Assembly: GCF_029937855.1 (NCBI RefSeq)
Contig: NZ_JAPYPC010000004.1
Coordinates: 62,001 to 126,000, forward strand
Direction: 5' to 3'
From: Christiangramia sp.
GTDB lineage: Bacteria > Bacteroidota > Bacteroidia > Flavobacteriales > Flavobacteriaceae
Length of the DNA stretch: 64,000 nt
Under the pieces are notes generated by a model. The model was not told where the DNA came from. It searched no databases and was given only the letters and a program-made list of their open reading frames with translations. The position numbers were made by a program, and so were the translations under genes. Shown here in pieces: positions 1-9,618 of the stretch (position 1 is the stretch's first letter; every line of letters begins with the position of its first letter).

Positions 1-1271
1 TGCTGCTTTTTCATCGCATTGTCCTTATACTTCTCATTAAGCTCATTGATCTCTGGTCTTAGGATCTTCATCTTCGCCTGGGAGAGATAAGATTTATAAG
101 TAACTGGAGAAAGTACAATTCTCACTACAATGGTCATTGCGATAATTGCTAGTCCGTAGCTTGGAAGTACTCCGGCAAGAAATGCAAAGAATGGAATGAA
201 AAGATATTTATTGATCCATCCAAAAATTCCCCATCCTAAGGGGATAATTTCATCAAGGTTACGATCGTAATCATTCAGGATCTTATAATCTGAAGGACCG
301 TAGTACCAATTCATACTATAGTTTAATTCCCCTGCTTTCAATTCTAAAGGAATAGTTGATGCGAATGTTTTGGTAAATACAGTGTCTACTTCTTCATCTT
401 CCACCAGATCTACTACTTCGAAACTACTGGTCTTGAAGGGATTATCGGTTAAAAGAATAGAAGAGAAAAAGTGTTGTCTATAGGCGATATAACTAACATC
501 CTCATCTTCATCCTCGCCGTTGGTCACACTATCATCATCACCGCCATCATATTCATAGATAAGGTCGGTGTATCTATTTTCATAGGAGATACTTTTTGCG
601 TGACGATATCCCTTAAGTTTCCAGTCCAGAGTAGGGGTGTTGCCAGAATTTAAAACACCGGTTAATCCCTGGGAACGTATGCTGAAATCCAGCATATATT
701 CTCCCGGACGCATGGCATAGCGATATTCCAGATATTCATCTTCTGAAACCTTTAATTTCATCGAGAGGATCTGGTTGCCATTATGTTCAGTAAGTTCCGG
801 TTCAAAGAATAAATTTTCAGTATTTAAAGACCTACCATCGGTAGTGCTGAAGTTCATGTTAAAAGATGCATTTCCATCTTTAATTAGGTAAACCGGAATG
901 GAATCGAAAGTCTTGAAATTCTTTAGGCGTGCTTCTTCTATATAACCACCTTTGTTGGCAATCTTTAATTCCAACACATCATTAGAAATGGTGGTGGTTC
1001 CTCCCTTGGCTGAAGAAAGAGTTTCTGAATAACCAAATGCCCCTAATCGTCGTTGAGCATCTACAAGCGCCGTAGAATCATTAGCGGTACTTTTTTGTGG
1101 TGCTTCTGAAGTTTGCTGATTTTCAGAAGGCGTTGTTTCAACCTGTTCAGTAGTAATATTATCTTCTGTTGGAGTTTCTTCAGGCGTATTATTGTAGAGC
1201 ATCCATAAAAGAATCCCTCCAATAAGAATAAATCCAATGATAGATTGAATATCTATTTTCTTTTCTTCCAT
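1..1271 (-). CDS. yidC: Membrane protein insertase YidC (3' end cut by window start)
   Basis: The reading frame is open from an ATG at 1271 to the window edge, so about 423 N-terminal residues are visible and the C-terminal part is missing. It starts MEEKKIDIQSI, followed by an N-terminal membrane helix (about residues 8-24), an acidic, Thr/Pro-rich linker, a large periplasmic beta-type domain, and then a stretch beginning near YLFIPFFAFLAGVLPSYGLA that enters the conserved insertase core (RIVLSPVTYKSYLSQAKM). YidC inserts proteins into the inner membrane with or without SecYEG. The gene lies 45 nt downstream of pyrG on the same strand, an arrangement I recall from other flavobacteria. The identification rests on the whole layout and the core motif and is firm. 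Confidence 0.93.
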   Translation of the reverse strand, partial: MEEKKIDIQSIIGFILIGGILLWMLYNNTPEETPTEDNITTEQVETTPSENQQTSEAPQKSTANDSTALVDAQRRLGAFGYSETLSSAKGGTTTISNDVLELKIANKGGYIEEARLKNFKTFDSIPVYLIKDGNASFNMNFSTTDGRSLNTENLFFEPELTEHNGNQILSMKLKVSEDEYLEYRYAMRPGEYMLDFSIRSQGLTGVLNSGNTPTLDWKLKGYRHAKSISYENRYTDLIYEYDGGDDDSVTNGEDEDEDVSYIAYRQHFFSSILLTDNPFKTSSFEVVDLVEDEEVDTVFTKTFASTIPLELKAGELNYSMNWYYGPSDYKILNDYDRNLDEIIPLGWGIFGWINKYLFIPFFAFLAGVLPSYGLAIIAMTIVVRIVLSPVTYKSYLSQAKMKILRPEINELNEKYKDNAMKKQ

Positions 1272-1316
1272 TATTTAGTTTTGCTTAATCTTCCATGGTC
1301 AAAAAAATGACCAATT

Positions 1317-2978
<1,662 letters not shown>

Positions 2979-3073
2979 TTATTCAGGGCGCTAAATTACA
3001 AAGAAGAATAGAAAAAGACACTAAATTGGAAAGCTATTATTAAGAGCTTTTTAACAGGCTGTCTTTACTGAAA

Positions 3074-3307
3074 TTACGGCTTTGGATACCTTTTTCTTAT
3101 CTGCCGCAGCAAACCTTCAAGACTATTAATCTTTAGTTCAAAAACCTGTTGCATTTGATCTCCGAGTTTTCCCGGGGGAAAACCTTTCTGCCTGAACCAG
3201 ACATAATAAGGTTCTGGAATATCTGAAAGATAATAATCTTTATACTTGCCGAAGTGCATTTTAGCGTAGGCAAGTTCTAATAATTTTTGAGGATCTGGAG
3301 CCGGCAA
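3074..3307 (-). CDS. DUF3820 family small protein
   Basis: This 77-residue protein carries the DUF3820 pattern: MHFGKYKDYYLSDIPEPYYVWF, then the KGFPPGKLG loop and a C-terminal helix. The function of the family is unknown; some members have been annotated as quorum-sensing-regulated virulence factors. The only possible start is a TTG at 3307, directly after the TAG stop of the response regulator and in the same frame. There is no ATG before Met17 (MHFGKY), which would delete conserved sequence. No purine-rich ribosome-binding site is visible. Translation may therefore depend on coupling to, or read-through from, the upstream gene. The family call is good; the start is uncertain. Confidence 0.75.
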   Translation of the reverse strand: MPAPDPQKLLELAYAKMHFGKYKDYYLSDIPEPYYVWFRQKGFPPGKLGDQMQQVFELKINSLEGLLRQIRKRYPKP

Positions 3308-3676
3308 CTACGAAGCTTTTAAATAATCTGAAAGTTCAGAAAACTTCTTTTTATTCATGGGCTTGGTCATGTATTTTACCACACAGGGGTATTCTTTTGC
3401 CCTCGCCTGGTCTATTTTGCTGGTGCTGGAAGTTAGAATGATGATACGATGAGAAATATCTTTCTCCTTCATAGCATCTAAAAATTCCCATCCGTTCATT
3501 TTCGGCATATTAAGATCCAGAAAAATCAATGCATCTTTATCTATGGCAACAGATTGAAAGGCCTTTTCAGGATCTGTATAATCTTCTACACTGCCCTTGA
3601 AACCTTCAAGTTCCAGCAATTTTTTGGTGATGAAATTTGCGATAGGCTGATCGTCTACCAAATAAATTTTACTCAT
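3308..3676 (-). CDS. Single-domain response regulator (CheY-like receiver)
   Basis: The 122-residue protein is only a receiver domain. It has the acidic pair Asp8-Asp9, phospho-acceptor Asp54 in LDLNMPKMNG, Thr82 in ILTSS and Lys105 in TKPM, so all receiver switch residues are present. No output domain follows. Its ATG overlaps the TAA stop of the upstream sensor by one base (TAATG), which implies translational coupling, and the DUF3820 gene follows with no gap. It probably takes phosphate from, or interacts with, the neighbouring sensor or an orphan kinase. Downstream partners cannot be read from the sequence. Confidence 0.9.
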   Translation of the reverse strand: MSKIYLVDDQPIANFITKKLLELEGFKGSVEDYTDPEKAFQSVAIDKDALIFLDLNMPKMNGWEFLDAMKEKDISHRIIILTSSTSKIDQARAKEYPCVVKYMTKPMNKKKFSELSDYLKAS

Positions 3677-4542
3677 TAATCTGTAGCCTTTAATTGTATC
3701 AATTCTTTGGAGGCCATTTCTACGACTTCTTTTAATATATCGTCCATTTCCTCAACCGTAGTTTCAAGTTTAGGAATAAGATCCTCTCTGCAAGCGGTAT
3801 CATCCATAAATTCAAATAATTGTATGATTCCCTGAATCCTGGATAAGGGCTCCCTTATATTGTGGGAATTTAGAGCCAGAATATGTAGCAATTTTTTATT
3901 CTTTTGAACAATCTCATTGGTTCTCTCCTGAATAATTTGCTTTTGGTTCTCTACTATATTTTCAATTTCCTTATTCTTTTTCTTAATGGTATCGTAAGCT
4001 TCAGAAAGATTTTTATTCTGAATAGAAAGTTGTCTTTTCAGATATATTTCACTGAATTTAGCCTGAACACAATCCACCATTAATTTCAGGATTTCCACAT
4101 CTCCAACCGAAAATGATTTTTCCTGGTCTGCGAGCAAAGATACTAATACTTTTCTTTCATTTTTATCAAAACACCAGCCCCAAAGCACAGGATCTAATAA
4201 GGGAGTAATATCAACTTTATTTCTGATTAATTTATCTGGAATTTCATTGGTAATAAGTGGGATCCCTTTTTCCAGTAATTCTTTTTCGAAAGGAAAGAGA
4301 GAAGAGTTCTCTTTTAGATCTACCCAAACTTCATTCCCGAACAATTCAAAGAAAAAGAACCGGTCACCCTGGTGTATGGTCATTCTTATAATCCTGAAAT
4401 TTATCAGATATTTTAGGTGGGTCCTACATACATCAGAGACCTCTTCAAGATTTACGCAACGATTTATATCATTGGCAAATTTTGAATAGGCTTCGTAGGT
4501 AATTCTATAAAGCTGGGAAGTATTTTGGGTGATATTGCTCAT
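3676..4542 (-). CDS. GAF sensor protein with histidine-kinase dimerisation domain but no ATPase domain
   Basis: This 288-residue cytoplasmic protein has a GAF-like region (about residues 20-165), a long coiled coil (about 170-220) and a DHp/HisKA-like helix with the H-box LNSHNIREPLSRIQGI, where His227 would be the phospho-acceptor. It ends about 50 residues later, with none of the N, G1, F or G2 boxes of a HATPase_c domain. It sits 20 nt downstream of the AhpD-like gene and overlaps the receiver gene by one base. It may be a phosphotransfer or dimerisation partner rather than a kinase. The domain reading is from motifs only; the truncation is not caused by a visible frameshift. Confidence 0.75.
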   Translation of the reverse strand: MSNITQNTSQLYRITYEAYSKFANDINRCVNLEEVSDVCRTHLKYLINFRIIRMTIHQGDRFFFFELFGNEVWVDLKENSSLFPFEKELLEKGIPLITNEIPDKLIRNKVDITPLLDPVLWGWCFDKNERKVLVSLLADQEKSFSVGDVEILKLMVDCVQAKFSEIYLKRQLSIQNKNLSEAYDTIKKKNKEIENIVENQKQIIQERTNEIVQKNKKLLHILALNSHNIREPLSRIQGIIQLFEFMDDTACREDLIPKLETTVEEMDDILKEVVEMASKELIQLKATD

Positions 4543-4562
4543 GGATACTGATAACGAAGCCT

Positions 4563-5150
4563 TTATTGCGGAGTTTCGAGCAATTCATTATCTATTTTAA
4601 TCCCTGAAACATCAGAAATAGTATTTAACATATTCACGAGGTCTGCCTGCGCCATTAATTCCTGAATTTCTTTTTGGGAAAAACCAGCCTCTTCCAGTTG
4701 GTTGAAATCTTCATCTGAAACTTCAGAAGGATTTAAAGCTGCTTTACTAACTACTTGAACAGCCGTTCTATAGCTTAGCGGCATCGTTGGGGAACTCAAA
4801 TGTTTTGTGGCAACAAAACCTTCTTCTTCTGAGATCATGGTACTCATGCTATCAGCAAAAATTCCATGAGCGTGAGTACAATAATGACATCCTCTTTCTT
4901 TGGAAACATTATATATAATAAGCTGTTTAAGAACATTTGGTACCTGGCCTTCCATTAAGGTATTTTTTAATTTGCTCCAGTTTCCTTTAAGTAGAAGTTC
5001 GTTGTCTCCCTGACATTTAAACCAGTTCAGAACGAATGGAAGTTGAAGTGTTTTCTTGGTGTCATCGTAAATTTCCTGTACACCTGGAGAAGCCTGTTCA
5101 TAGGAAACCATTTTAAATCTAGCCTGAGTTTTGGGTAAAGTTTGAGCCAT
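4563..5150 (-). CDS. Carboxymuconolactone decarboxylase / AhpD-like protein
   Basis: The 195-residue, all-helical protein contains the AhpD-type redox motif around residues 85-95: Glu85, Cys88, Cys91 and His95 in ERGCHYCTHAHG. AhpD-fold proteins with this CxxC motif act as peroxidase-linked disulfide reductases; others are carboxymuconolactone decarboxylases. The CxxCxxxH pattern favours a redox role. The start at 5150 (MAQTLPKTQA) is the only reasonable ATG. It heads the minus-strand group with the sensor, receiver and DUF3820 genes, so that group could respond to redox or peroxide stress. That link is inference from position only. Confidence 0.8.
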   Translation of the reverse strand: MAQTLPKTQARFKMVSYEQASPGVQEIYDDTKKTLQLPFVLNWFKCQGDNELLLKGNWSKLKNTLMEGQVPNVLKQLIIYNVSKERGCHYCTHAHGIFADSMSTMISEEEGFVATKHLSSPTMPLSYRTAVQVVSKAALNPSEVSDEDFNQLEEAGFSQKEIQELMAQADLVNMLNTISDVSGIKIDNELLETPQ

Positions 5151-5383
5151 AAGAATTTGTAGGATTATATTGGTGTAATAGCTTTAATTTGTAAATATTA
5201 CAGTTAAATTTTGTATTTCATCGGTTCTAACTGATTTTTAACAGTTTTTAAATTTTTTCCCAATCCAAATAAACAAGTTTGTACGGCTAATATTACTTAT
5301 TGGTTCTCGTTAAATATTTGGTAATCTTTAGAAGGTGATTAATGTTATTTTTAGCTTTAAAGTTTCCAAAAAAAATACGACAC

Positions 5384-6919
5384 ATGGCAGTTTTCGGTTC
5401 TATTATAAAAAGTCTTATAGACCTCAAAGAAACTTTTACAAATGAAGGGGAAGCAGAGAAAAATCAGGAAGAGGTATTGCGCGGATTATTAACAAAGGCG
5501 AAAAATACTTCCTTTGGTAAATATTATAAGTTTGAAGAGATCTTAGAATCTGAGAATATCCAGAAAGAATTTTCCGAAAGGGTTCCTTATTTTGATTATA
5601 ACAAAATAGATAAAGAGTGGTGGCATAAATATCATGAAGGAGAAGAGAGTGTAACCTGGCCGGGAAAACCTCCTTATTTTGCCATTAGTTCAGGAACTAC
5701 CGGGAAAAGTAGTAAAAGAATTCCCGTTACCGATGAAATGCTTGAATCTATTCGCAGTGCTGGTATTAAGCAGGTTAGTGCGCTTAGTAATTTCGATCTT
5801 CCCCCAGATTTTTTTGAAAAAGAGATCATGATGTTGGGCAGCTCGACAGATCTTCATAAAGAGGGAGATCATGAGGAAGGTGAGATTAGTGGTATTAGCG
5901 CGAGCAATATTCCGTTTTGGTTCAGAGGATATTACAAACCCGGCGAAGAGATCTCTAAAATCGATGAATGGGATGAAAGAGTTCAGAAAATTGCTGAAAA
6001 TGCAAAAGACTGGGATATAGGTGCTTTAAGCGGCATTCCTTCCTGGATGGAACTTATGCTGAAAAAGGTTATAGAATATTATAAAGTAGCGAATATACAC
6101 GAAATATGGCCAAACCTTCAGGTGTATGCGTCCGGTGGGGTAGCTTTTGAACCTTACGAAAAAAGCTTTGAGGCACTTTGGGGGAAACCTGTACAGGTGA
6201 TAGATACCTATCTGGCTTCCGAAGGATTCCTGGCTATACAAAACAGGCCAGATACCCGTTCCATGAAACTGATCCTCGACAATGGTGTATATTTTGAATT
6301 CGTGCCCTTTAAACCTGATTATATCAACCAGGATGGTTCCATAACAGCAGATGCCCCTGTAATCTCCTTGGCCGATGTCGAGGAGGAAAAAGATTATGTG
6401 CTTCTAATTTCAACGGTGAGTGGTGCCTGGAGATATTTAATAGGAGATACTGTTAAATTCACCGACAAAGCAAAACATGAGATAAGGATCACGGGCAGAA
6501 CGAAATTCTTTCTGAATGTAGTAGGCTCACAACTTTCAGTAAATAAAATGAACGATGCTGTTCAGGAACTGGAGAACCAGTTCGATATTAAAATACCTGA
6601 ATTTGTAGTGGCAGCAAAGCGTGCAGAAGATGGCGAATATTATCATTTCTGGTATCTGGGAACTGAAGATAAAGCAGATGATGAAAAACTGGCAGAAGCT
6701 TTGGACCAGGCTTTAAAAGATGCTAATAAGAATTATAAAGTAGCCAGAGGAAAAGCTTTAAAAGGTGTCAAACTAACCACGATAGATCCTAATTTGTTCC
6801 ATGAATGGAATGCCCGTAATAAAAAGAAAGGCGGACAGGTTAAAATGGAAAAAGTAATGAATGAAGAAAAACTCGAAAACTGGCAGCAATTTTTAAAAGA
6901 TGAAGGAGCATTAAGTTAA
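5384..6919 (+). CDS. GH3-family acyl-adenylating enzyme
   Basis: The protein belongs to the GH3 family, known in plants for joining jasmonate or auxin to amino acids through an acyl-adenylate. An ATP-binding SSGTTGKS motif lies at residues 102-109, and GDTVKFTD plus ITGRTKFFLNVVG further on match the C-terminal hinge region. The frame is open from an ATG at 5342, but I choose the ATG at 5384 because MAVFGSIIKSLIDL fits the usual bacterial N-terminus; this gives 511 residues. The bacterial substrate is unknown. The stop overlaps the convergent peptidase gene by 4 nt. Family assignment is firm, function is not. Confidence 0.87.
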   Translation: MAVFGSIIKSLIDLKETFTNEGEAEKNQEEVLRGLLTKAKNTSFGKYYKFEEILESENIQKEFSERVPYFDYNKIDKEWWHKYHEGEESVTWPGKPPYFAISSGTTGKSSKRIPVTDEMLESIRSAGIKQVSALSNFDLPPDFFEKEIMMLGSSTDLHKEGDHEEGEISGISASNIPFWFRGYYKPGEEISKIDEWDERVQKIAENAKDWDIGALSGIPSWMELMLKKVIEYYKVANIHEIWPNLQVYASGGVAFEPYEKSFEALWGKPVQVIDTYLASEGFLAIQNRPDTRSMKLILDNGVYFEFVPFKPDYINQDGSITADAPVISLADVEEEKDYVLLISTVSGAWRYLIGDTVKFTDKAKHEIRITGRTKFFLNVVGSQLSVNKMNDAVQELENQFDIKIPEFVVAAKRAEDGEYYHFWYLGTEDKADDEKLAEALDQALKDANKNYKVARGKALKGVKLTTIDPNLFHEWNARNKKKGGQVKMEKVMNEEKLENWQQFLKDEGALS

Positions 6920-7575
6920 TCTGTCTCTTCGTGAATTTCTTCAATTAAAACCATTATTTCTTCCTGGGACAGGTACAGATCCTGAATCCTGTCTTTATAA
7001 TTTTCAGAAAGTTTCGAATGGTTCAATATGAAATCTTTTGTAGCTATGATATGTTGTCCTAAGCCATGATTTACCGCATAGGTATCTGCAGCTCTTTCTG
7101 CTTCTCTAATGTAATTTTTCGAGGTGATGTATTTAACGCCAAACCACAGCATTTCCGCAGCTGATCTATCCCGGTAATCCATTATATGCCCCAGTTCATG
7201 ACCTATCCAGCCAATTAAAACATCTGATGGTACCGTGGTAACATCAAATTTTTCACCTTCAATAGAAAATTCTTCATTTATGAATATAAAATAACTTCGA
7301 TTTTTCCGGTTTTTCAGTAAGCTACTCACCTTAGGCTGTGCCTGCATAAAAGACTTTTTGATATTCTTTTTAAACCTAATTTCAATAGGGGTATCTTTTA
7401 ACTCAGGGTAATGAGAAAGAGCAACATAAGCCTCTCTCCAAATAATATCAGGTACAATTTTATTTGTAAATTTTAAACTGTCTTTTTGTTTCATGGTGGA
7501 TTGCTGGGCATGACAAACCGGAAGAATACTTACAAAAATAAATAATAGAACTGTTCTTTTTAAAATGCTTGTCAT
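6916..7575 (-). CDS. Secreted M48-like zinc metallopeptidase
   Basis: The 219-residue protein has a signal peptide (TVLLFIFVSILPVCHAQ) and the zinc motif HELGH at residues 126-130. A third ligand is likely Glu160 in EAERAADTYA (ExxxD), the gluzincin pattern of the M48 group. The hydrophobic block and membrane helices of HtpX are missing, so this is a small soluble periplasmic version. A Cys near the signal cleavage site (PVCHAQ) could mean a lipoprotein, but the surrounding residues are not a good lipobox. The substrate is unknown. The gene converges on the GH3 gene with overlapping stop codons. Confidence 0.75.
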   Translation of the reverse strand: MTSILKRTVLLFIFVSILPVCHAQQSTMKQKDSLKFTNKIVPDIIWREAYVALSHYPELKDTPIEIRFKKNIKKSFMQAQPKVSSLLKNRKNRSYFIFINEEFSIEGEKFDVTTVPSDVLIGWIGHELGHIMDYRDRSAAEMLWFGVKYITSKNYIREAERAADTYAVNHGLGQHIIATKDFILNHSKLSENYKDRIQDLYLSQEEIMVLIEEIHEETD

Positions 7576-7671
7576 ATTAGATTATTAGGCTTAAAGTACA
7601 ACAAAATTGATGCCTTGAATATTTTCTAGTTTTAAAAAAGACTTAAAATATAATTTTGATAAAAGGCATAA

Positions 7672-7698
7672 AAAAAGCAGGTAGTTAAACCTGCTTTT
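7672..7698 (-). terminator. Rho-independent terminator of the DUF4168 gene
   Basis: A perfect 10-bp inverted repeat AAAAGCAGGT / ACCTGCTTTT (7673-7682 and 7689-7698) with a 6-nt loop lies 25 nt past the stop at 7723. Read on the minus strand it is followed by a run of six T. It is also A-flanked on the other side, so it may work in both directions. Confidence 0.8.
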
Positions 7699-7722
7699 AA
7701 AAAAAATAGTATTTTCAAAAAT

Positions 7723-8187
7723 TTAGCTCTGCATGATCTTCTGAAGTCTCTGTTGTAATTCAGCATCAGTCTGCAGTGCCATTGCGAGCTGTTGGTATCT
7801 TTCCATACTAAGATCACTTTCGGTGATTACCGCCTGCATTTTCTTTTGAAATTTAGGTTGCATCGCTTCAAGTTCGCCTACAACAGCCTCATATTTCTTA
7901 TCTTCTTCTTTTGTAGTTTCAATTTCTTTTTCAGGATTCATTTTAGCCTGGTGGATCTCATTAAATCTTTGGAGCTCAAAATCCTCATTTTCAACTACTG
8001 CCATCATTTCTTTCTGAACTTCCTGGTTCATCATTCTCATTCTCTGAAAAACTTCAGCAAATTGAGCGAGTTCAGCGTCACTTACTTCTATTTTCTCCTG
8101 CTGTTGTGTCATAGGAGTAGATTGTGCCATTACAGAGGCAGATCCTATGGCTAGTACAAATAACAGGCTACTAAAAAACTTCTTCAT
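7723..8187 (-). CDS. Secreted DUF4168 protein
   Basis: The 154-residue protein has a clear signal peptide (FFSSLLFVLAIGSASVMAQS) and a mature part that is almost entirely helical, rich in Glu, Gln and Met. It contains the DUF4168 pattern ISDAEL-like (VSDAELAQFAEVF, about residues 36-48) and two further similar helices (VITESDLSMERYQQLA near residue 130). DUF4168 proteins are small periplasmic helical proteins of unknown function. The gene is monocistronic, with a strong terminator behind it and the M20 peptidase gene 112 nt upstream. The family call is moderate to good. Confidence 0.75.
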   Translation of the reverse strand: MKKFFSSLLFVLAIGSASVMAQSTPMTQQQEKIEVSDAELAQFAEVFQRMRMMNQEVQKEMMAVVENEDFELQRFNEIHQAKMNPEKEIETTKEEDKKYEAVVGELEAMQPKFQKKMQAVITESDLSMERYQQLAMALQTDAELQQRLQKIMQS

Positions 8188-8299
8188 TTTCTTTATTTTA
8201 TGATTTCACTTTTAAAAGTGCGAAAACTATGCCTATAATTATAAAATTCCAAAGCTTTAAGAAAACGAAATATTTTATTAGGAAATACTTAACATTTAT

Positions 8300-9607
8300 T
8301 TATTCACTTATTAGTCTATAAATTAAGATTGCGGTTCTTTTAGTCAATGCTTCAAAAGTATTTAGGTTCACTGTTTCTTGCGGCGTATGGGCACCGGAGC
8401 CCATGGTTCCCAGACCATCAAGCCCGTCTACGTATCCAGCGATGAAAGAGATATCGGCAGCACCTCTTTTTGCAGGGTCATAGGCTTTTACCTCTCCCTG
8501 GTTCAGGTCCTTACTAACTTTATTTAATTTTTCAAGAAGCGCATAGTTCCCTTTTGTTGGTCCCATGGCCGGATAGCTATCTGTAAAGCTTATACTGGCA
8601 TCTGTTTTGGGATGGTGTTTTTCTACAATTTCTCTCATTTTCCCTCTTGCGTTTTCTTTTTGTTCTTCTGAAATAAACCTCAAACCACCTTCCACCATTG
8701 CTGTTTGAGCAACAACATTTGTTTTTCCAAAGGCAGTTCCTTTACTTTTGTTATCGTCATACTCCACAAAAGTGCCGCCCAGAATTAGACCAGGATTAAA
8801 AGTTAAAAATTCTTCTCCCTTTATATCGGTATAGAATTGGTGAAGAATGCGGCATAATTCAAAAATGGCTCCGGCTCCTGTATTTTCAGAAAAAACACCA
8901 GAGGAATGAGCCCGTTTGCCAGATGTTTCCACTTTCCATCCGGACGAGCCTCTTCGTGCAACAGTGGCATAATTAAAACCGGTAGAAGTTTCAAAACCTA
9001 AGGCCATATCGCTTCTTTTTGCAGCTTCAATCAGGTCGCTTCTGCTTATGGAAAGAGGCTTGCCAGTTCTTTCTTCGTCACCGGTTAGAGCAACGATGAC
9101 CTGGGCATTTTTAAGAAGATTATTTTCGGCCAGAGCTTTGAGGGCATATAAAATAATGACATTTCCCCCTTTCATATCATTTCCGCCGGGAGCATGTGCT
9201 ATACTGTCATTTATTTTCTTAAAGCTCTGGAAGGGACTATCTTCCTCGAAAACAGTATCGAGATGGCCAATTAAGAGGATCTTTTTTCCTTTTTCACCTT
9301 CAGTTTCAGCAAAAAGGTGGCCAGCCCTGTTCATTTCTTCAGGCATTTCTATCCATCTAGCTTCCATCCCAACATCTTCGAAAGCATCTTTAAAAACCAT
9401 TCCTGTTTTCTTTACTCCCGTAAGATTAAGAGTGCCACTGTTAATATTTACTACCTTTTCTAAAAAATTGATGGCTTCTTCATTATTAGCCTCAACAGAC
9501 TCGATAATCTTTTCTTCAGTTCTTGATAGTTTCTGTGCATATGTACTGGTGAAGAACAAAAAGAATATTAGCTGAGCCAGAAAAATTTTTACCGCGGATA
9601 TTTTCAT
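8300..9607 (-). CDS. Secreted M20 metallopeptidase (glutamate carboxypeptidase-like)
   Basis: The protein (435 residues from the ATG at 9607; an in-frame ATG at 9610 is equally possible) has a signal peptide ending ...TSTYAQ. The two-zinc M20 site is seen in order: GHLDTV (His116, Asp118 in the longer numbering), GGNDMKGG (Asp145) and GDEERTG (Glu179 base, Glu180). The layout matches the CPG2-type carboxypeptidases that cut C-terminal glutamate or related acyl-amino acids in the periplasm. It lies 8-11 nt after the AbgB-like amidohydrolase and likely shares its transcript. The exact substrate is inferred only from family. Confidence 0.88.
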   Translation of the reverse strand: MKISAVKIFLAQLIFFLFFTSTYAQKLSRTEEKIIESVEANNEEAINFLEKVVNINSGTLNLTGVKKTGMVFKDAFEDVGMEARWIEMPEEMNRAGHLFAETEGEKGKKILLIGHLDTVFEEDSPFQSFKKINDSIAHAPGGNDMKGGNVIILYALKALAENNLLKNAQVIVALTGDEERTGKPLSISRSDLIEAAKRSDMALGFETSTGFNYATVARRGSSGWKVETSGKRAHSSGVFSENTGAGAIFELCRILHQFYTDIKGEEFLTFNPGLILGGTFVEYDDNKSKGTAFGKTNVVAQTAMVEGGLRFISEEQKENARGKMREIVEKHHPKTDASISFTDSYPAMGPTKGNYALLEKLNKVSKDLNQGEVKAYDPAKRGAADISFIAGYVDGLDGLGTMGSGAHTPQETVNLNTFEALTKRTAILIYRLISE

Positions 9608-9618
9608 CACATTTTTAA

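Noticed and set aside
7792-8154. Plus-strand frame opposite the DUF4168 gene
   Set aside because: Aromatic- and His-rich translation without family motifs; the opposite strand has a signal peptide and a terminator.
9048-9575. Plus-strand frame opposite the M20 peptidase gene
   Set aside because: Ser/Pro-rich antisense artefact; the M20 active-site motifs are all on the minus strand.
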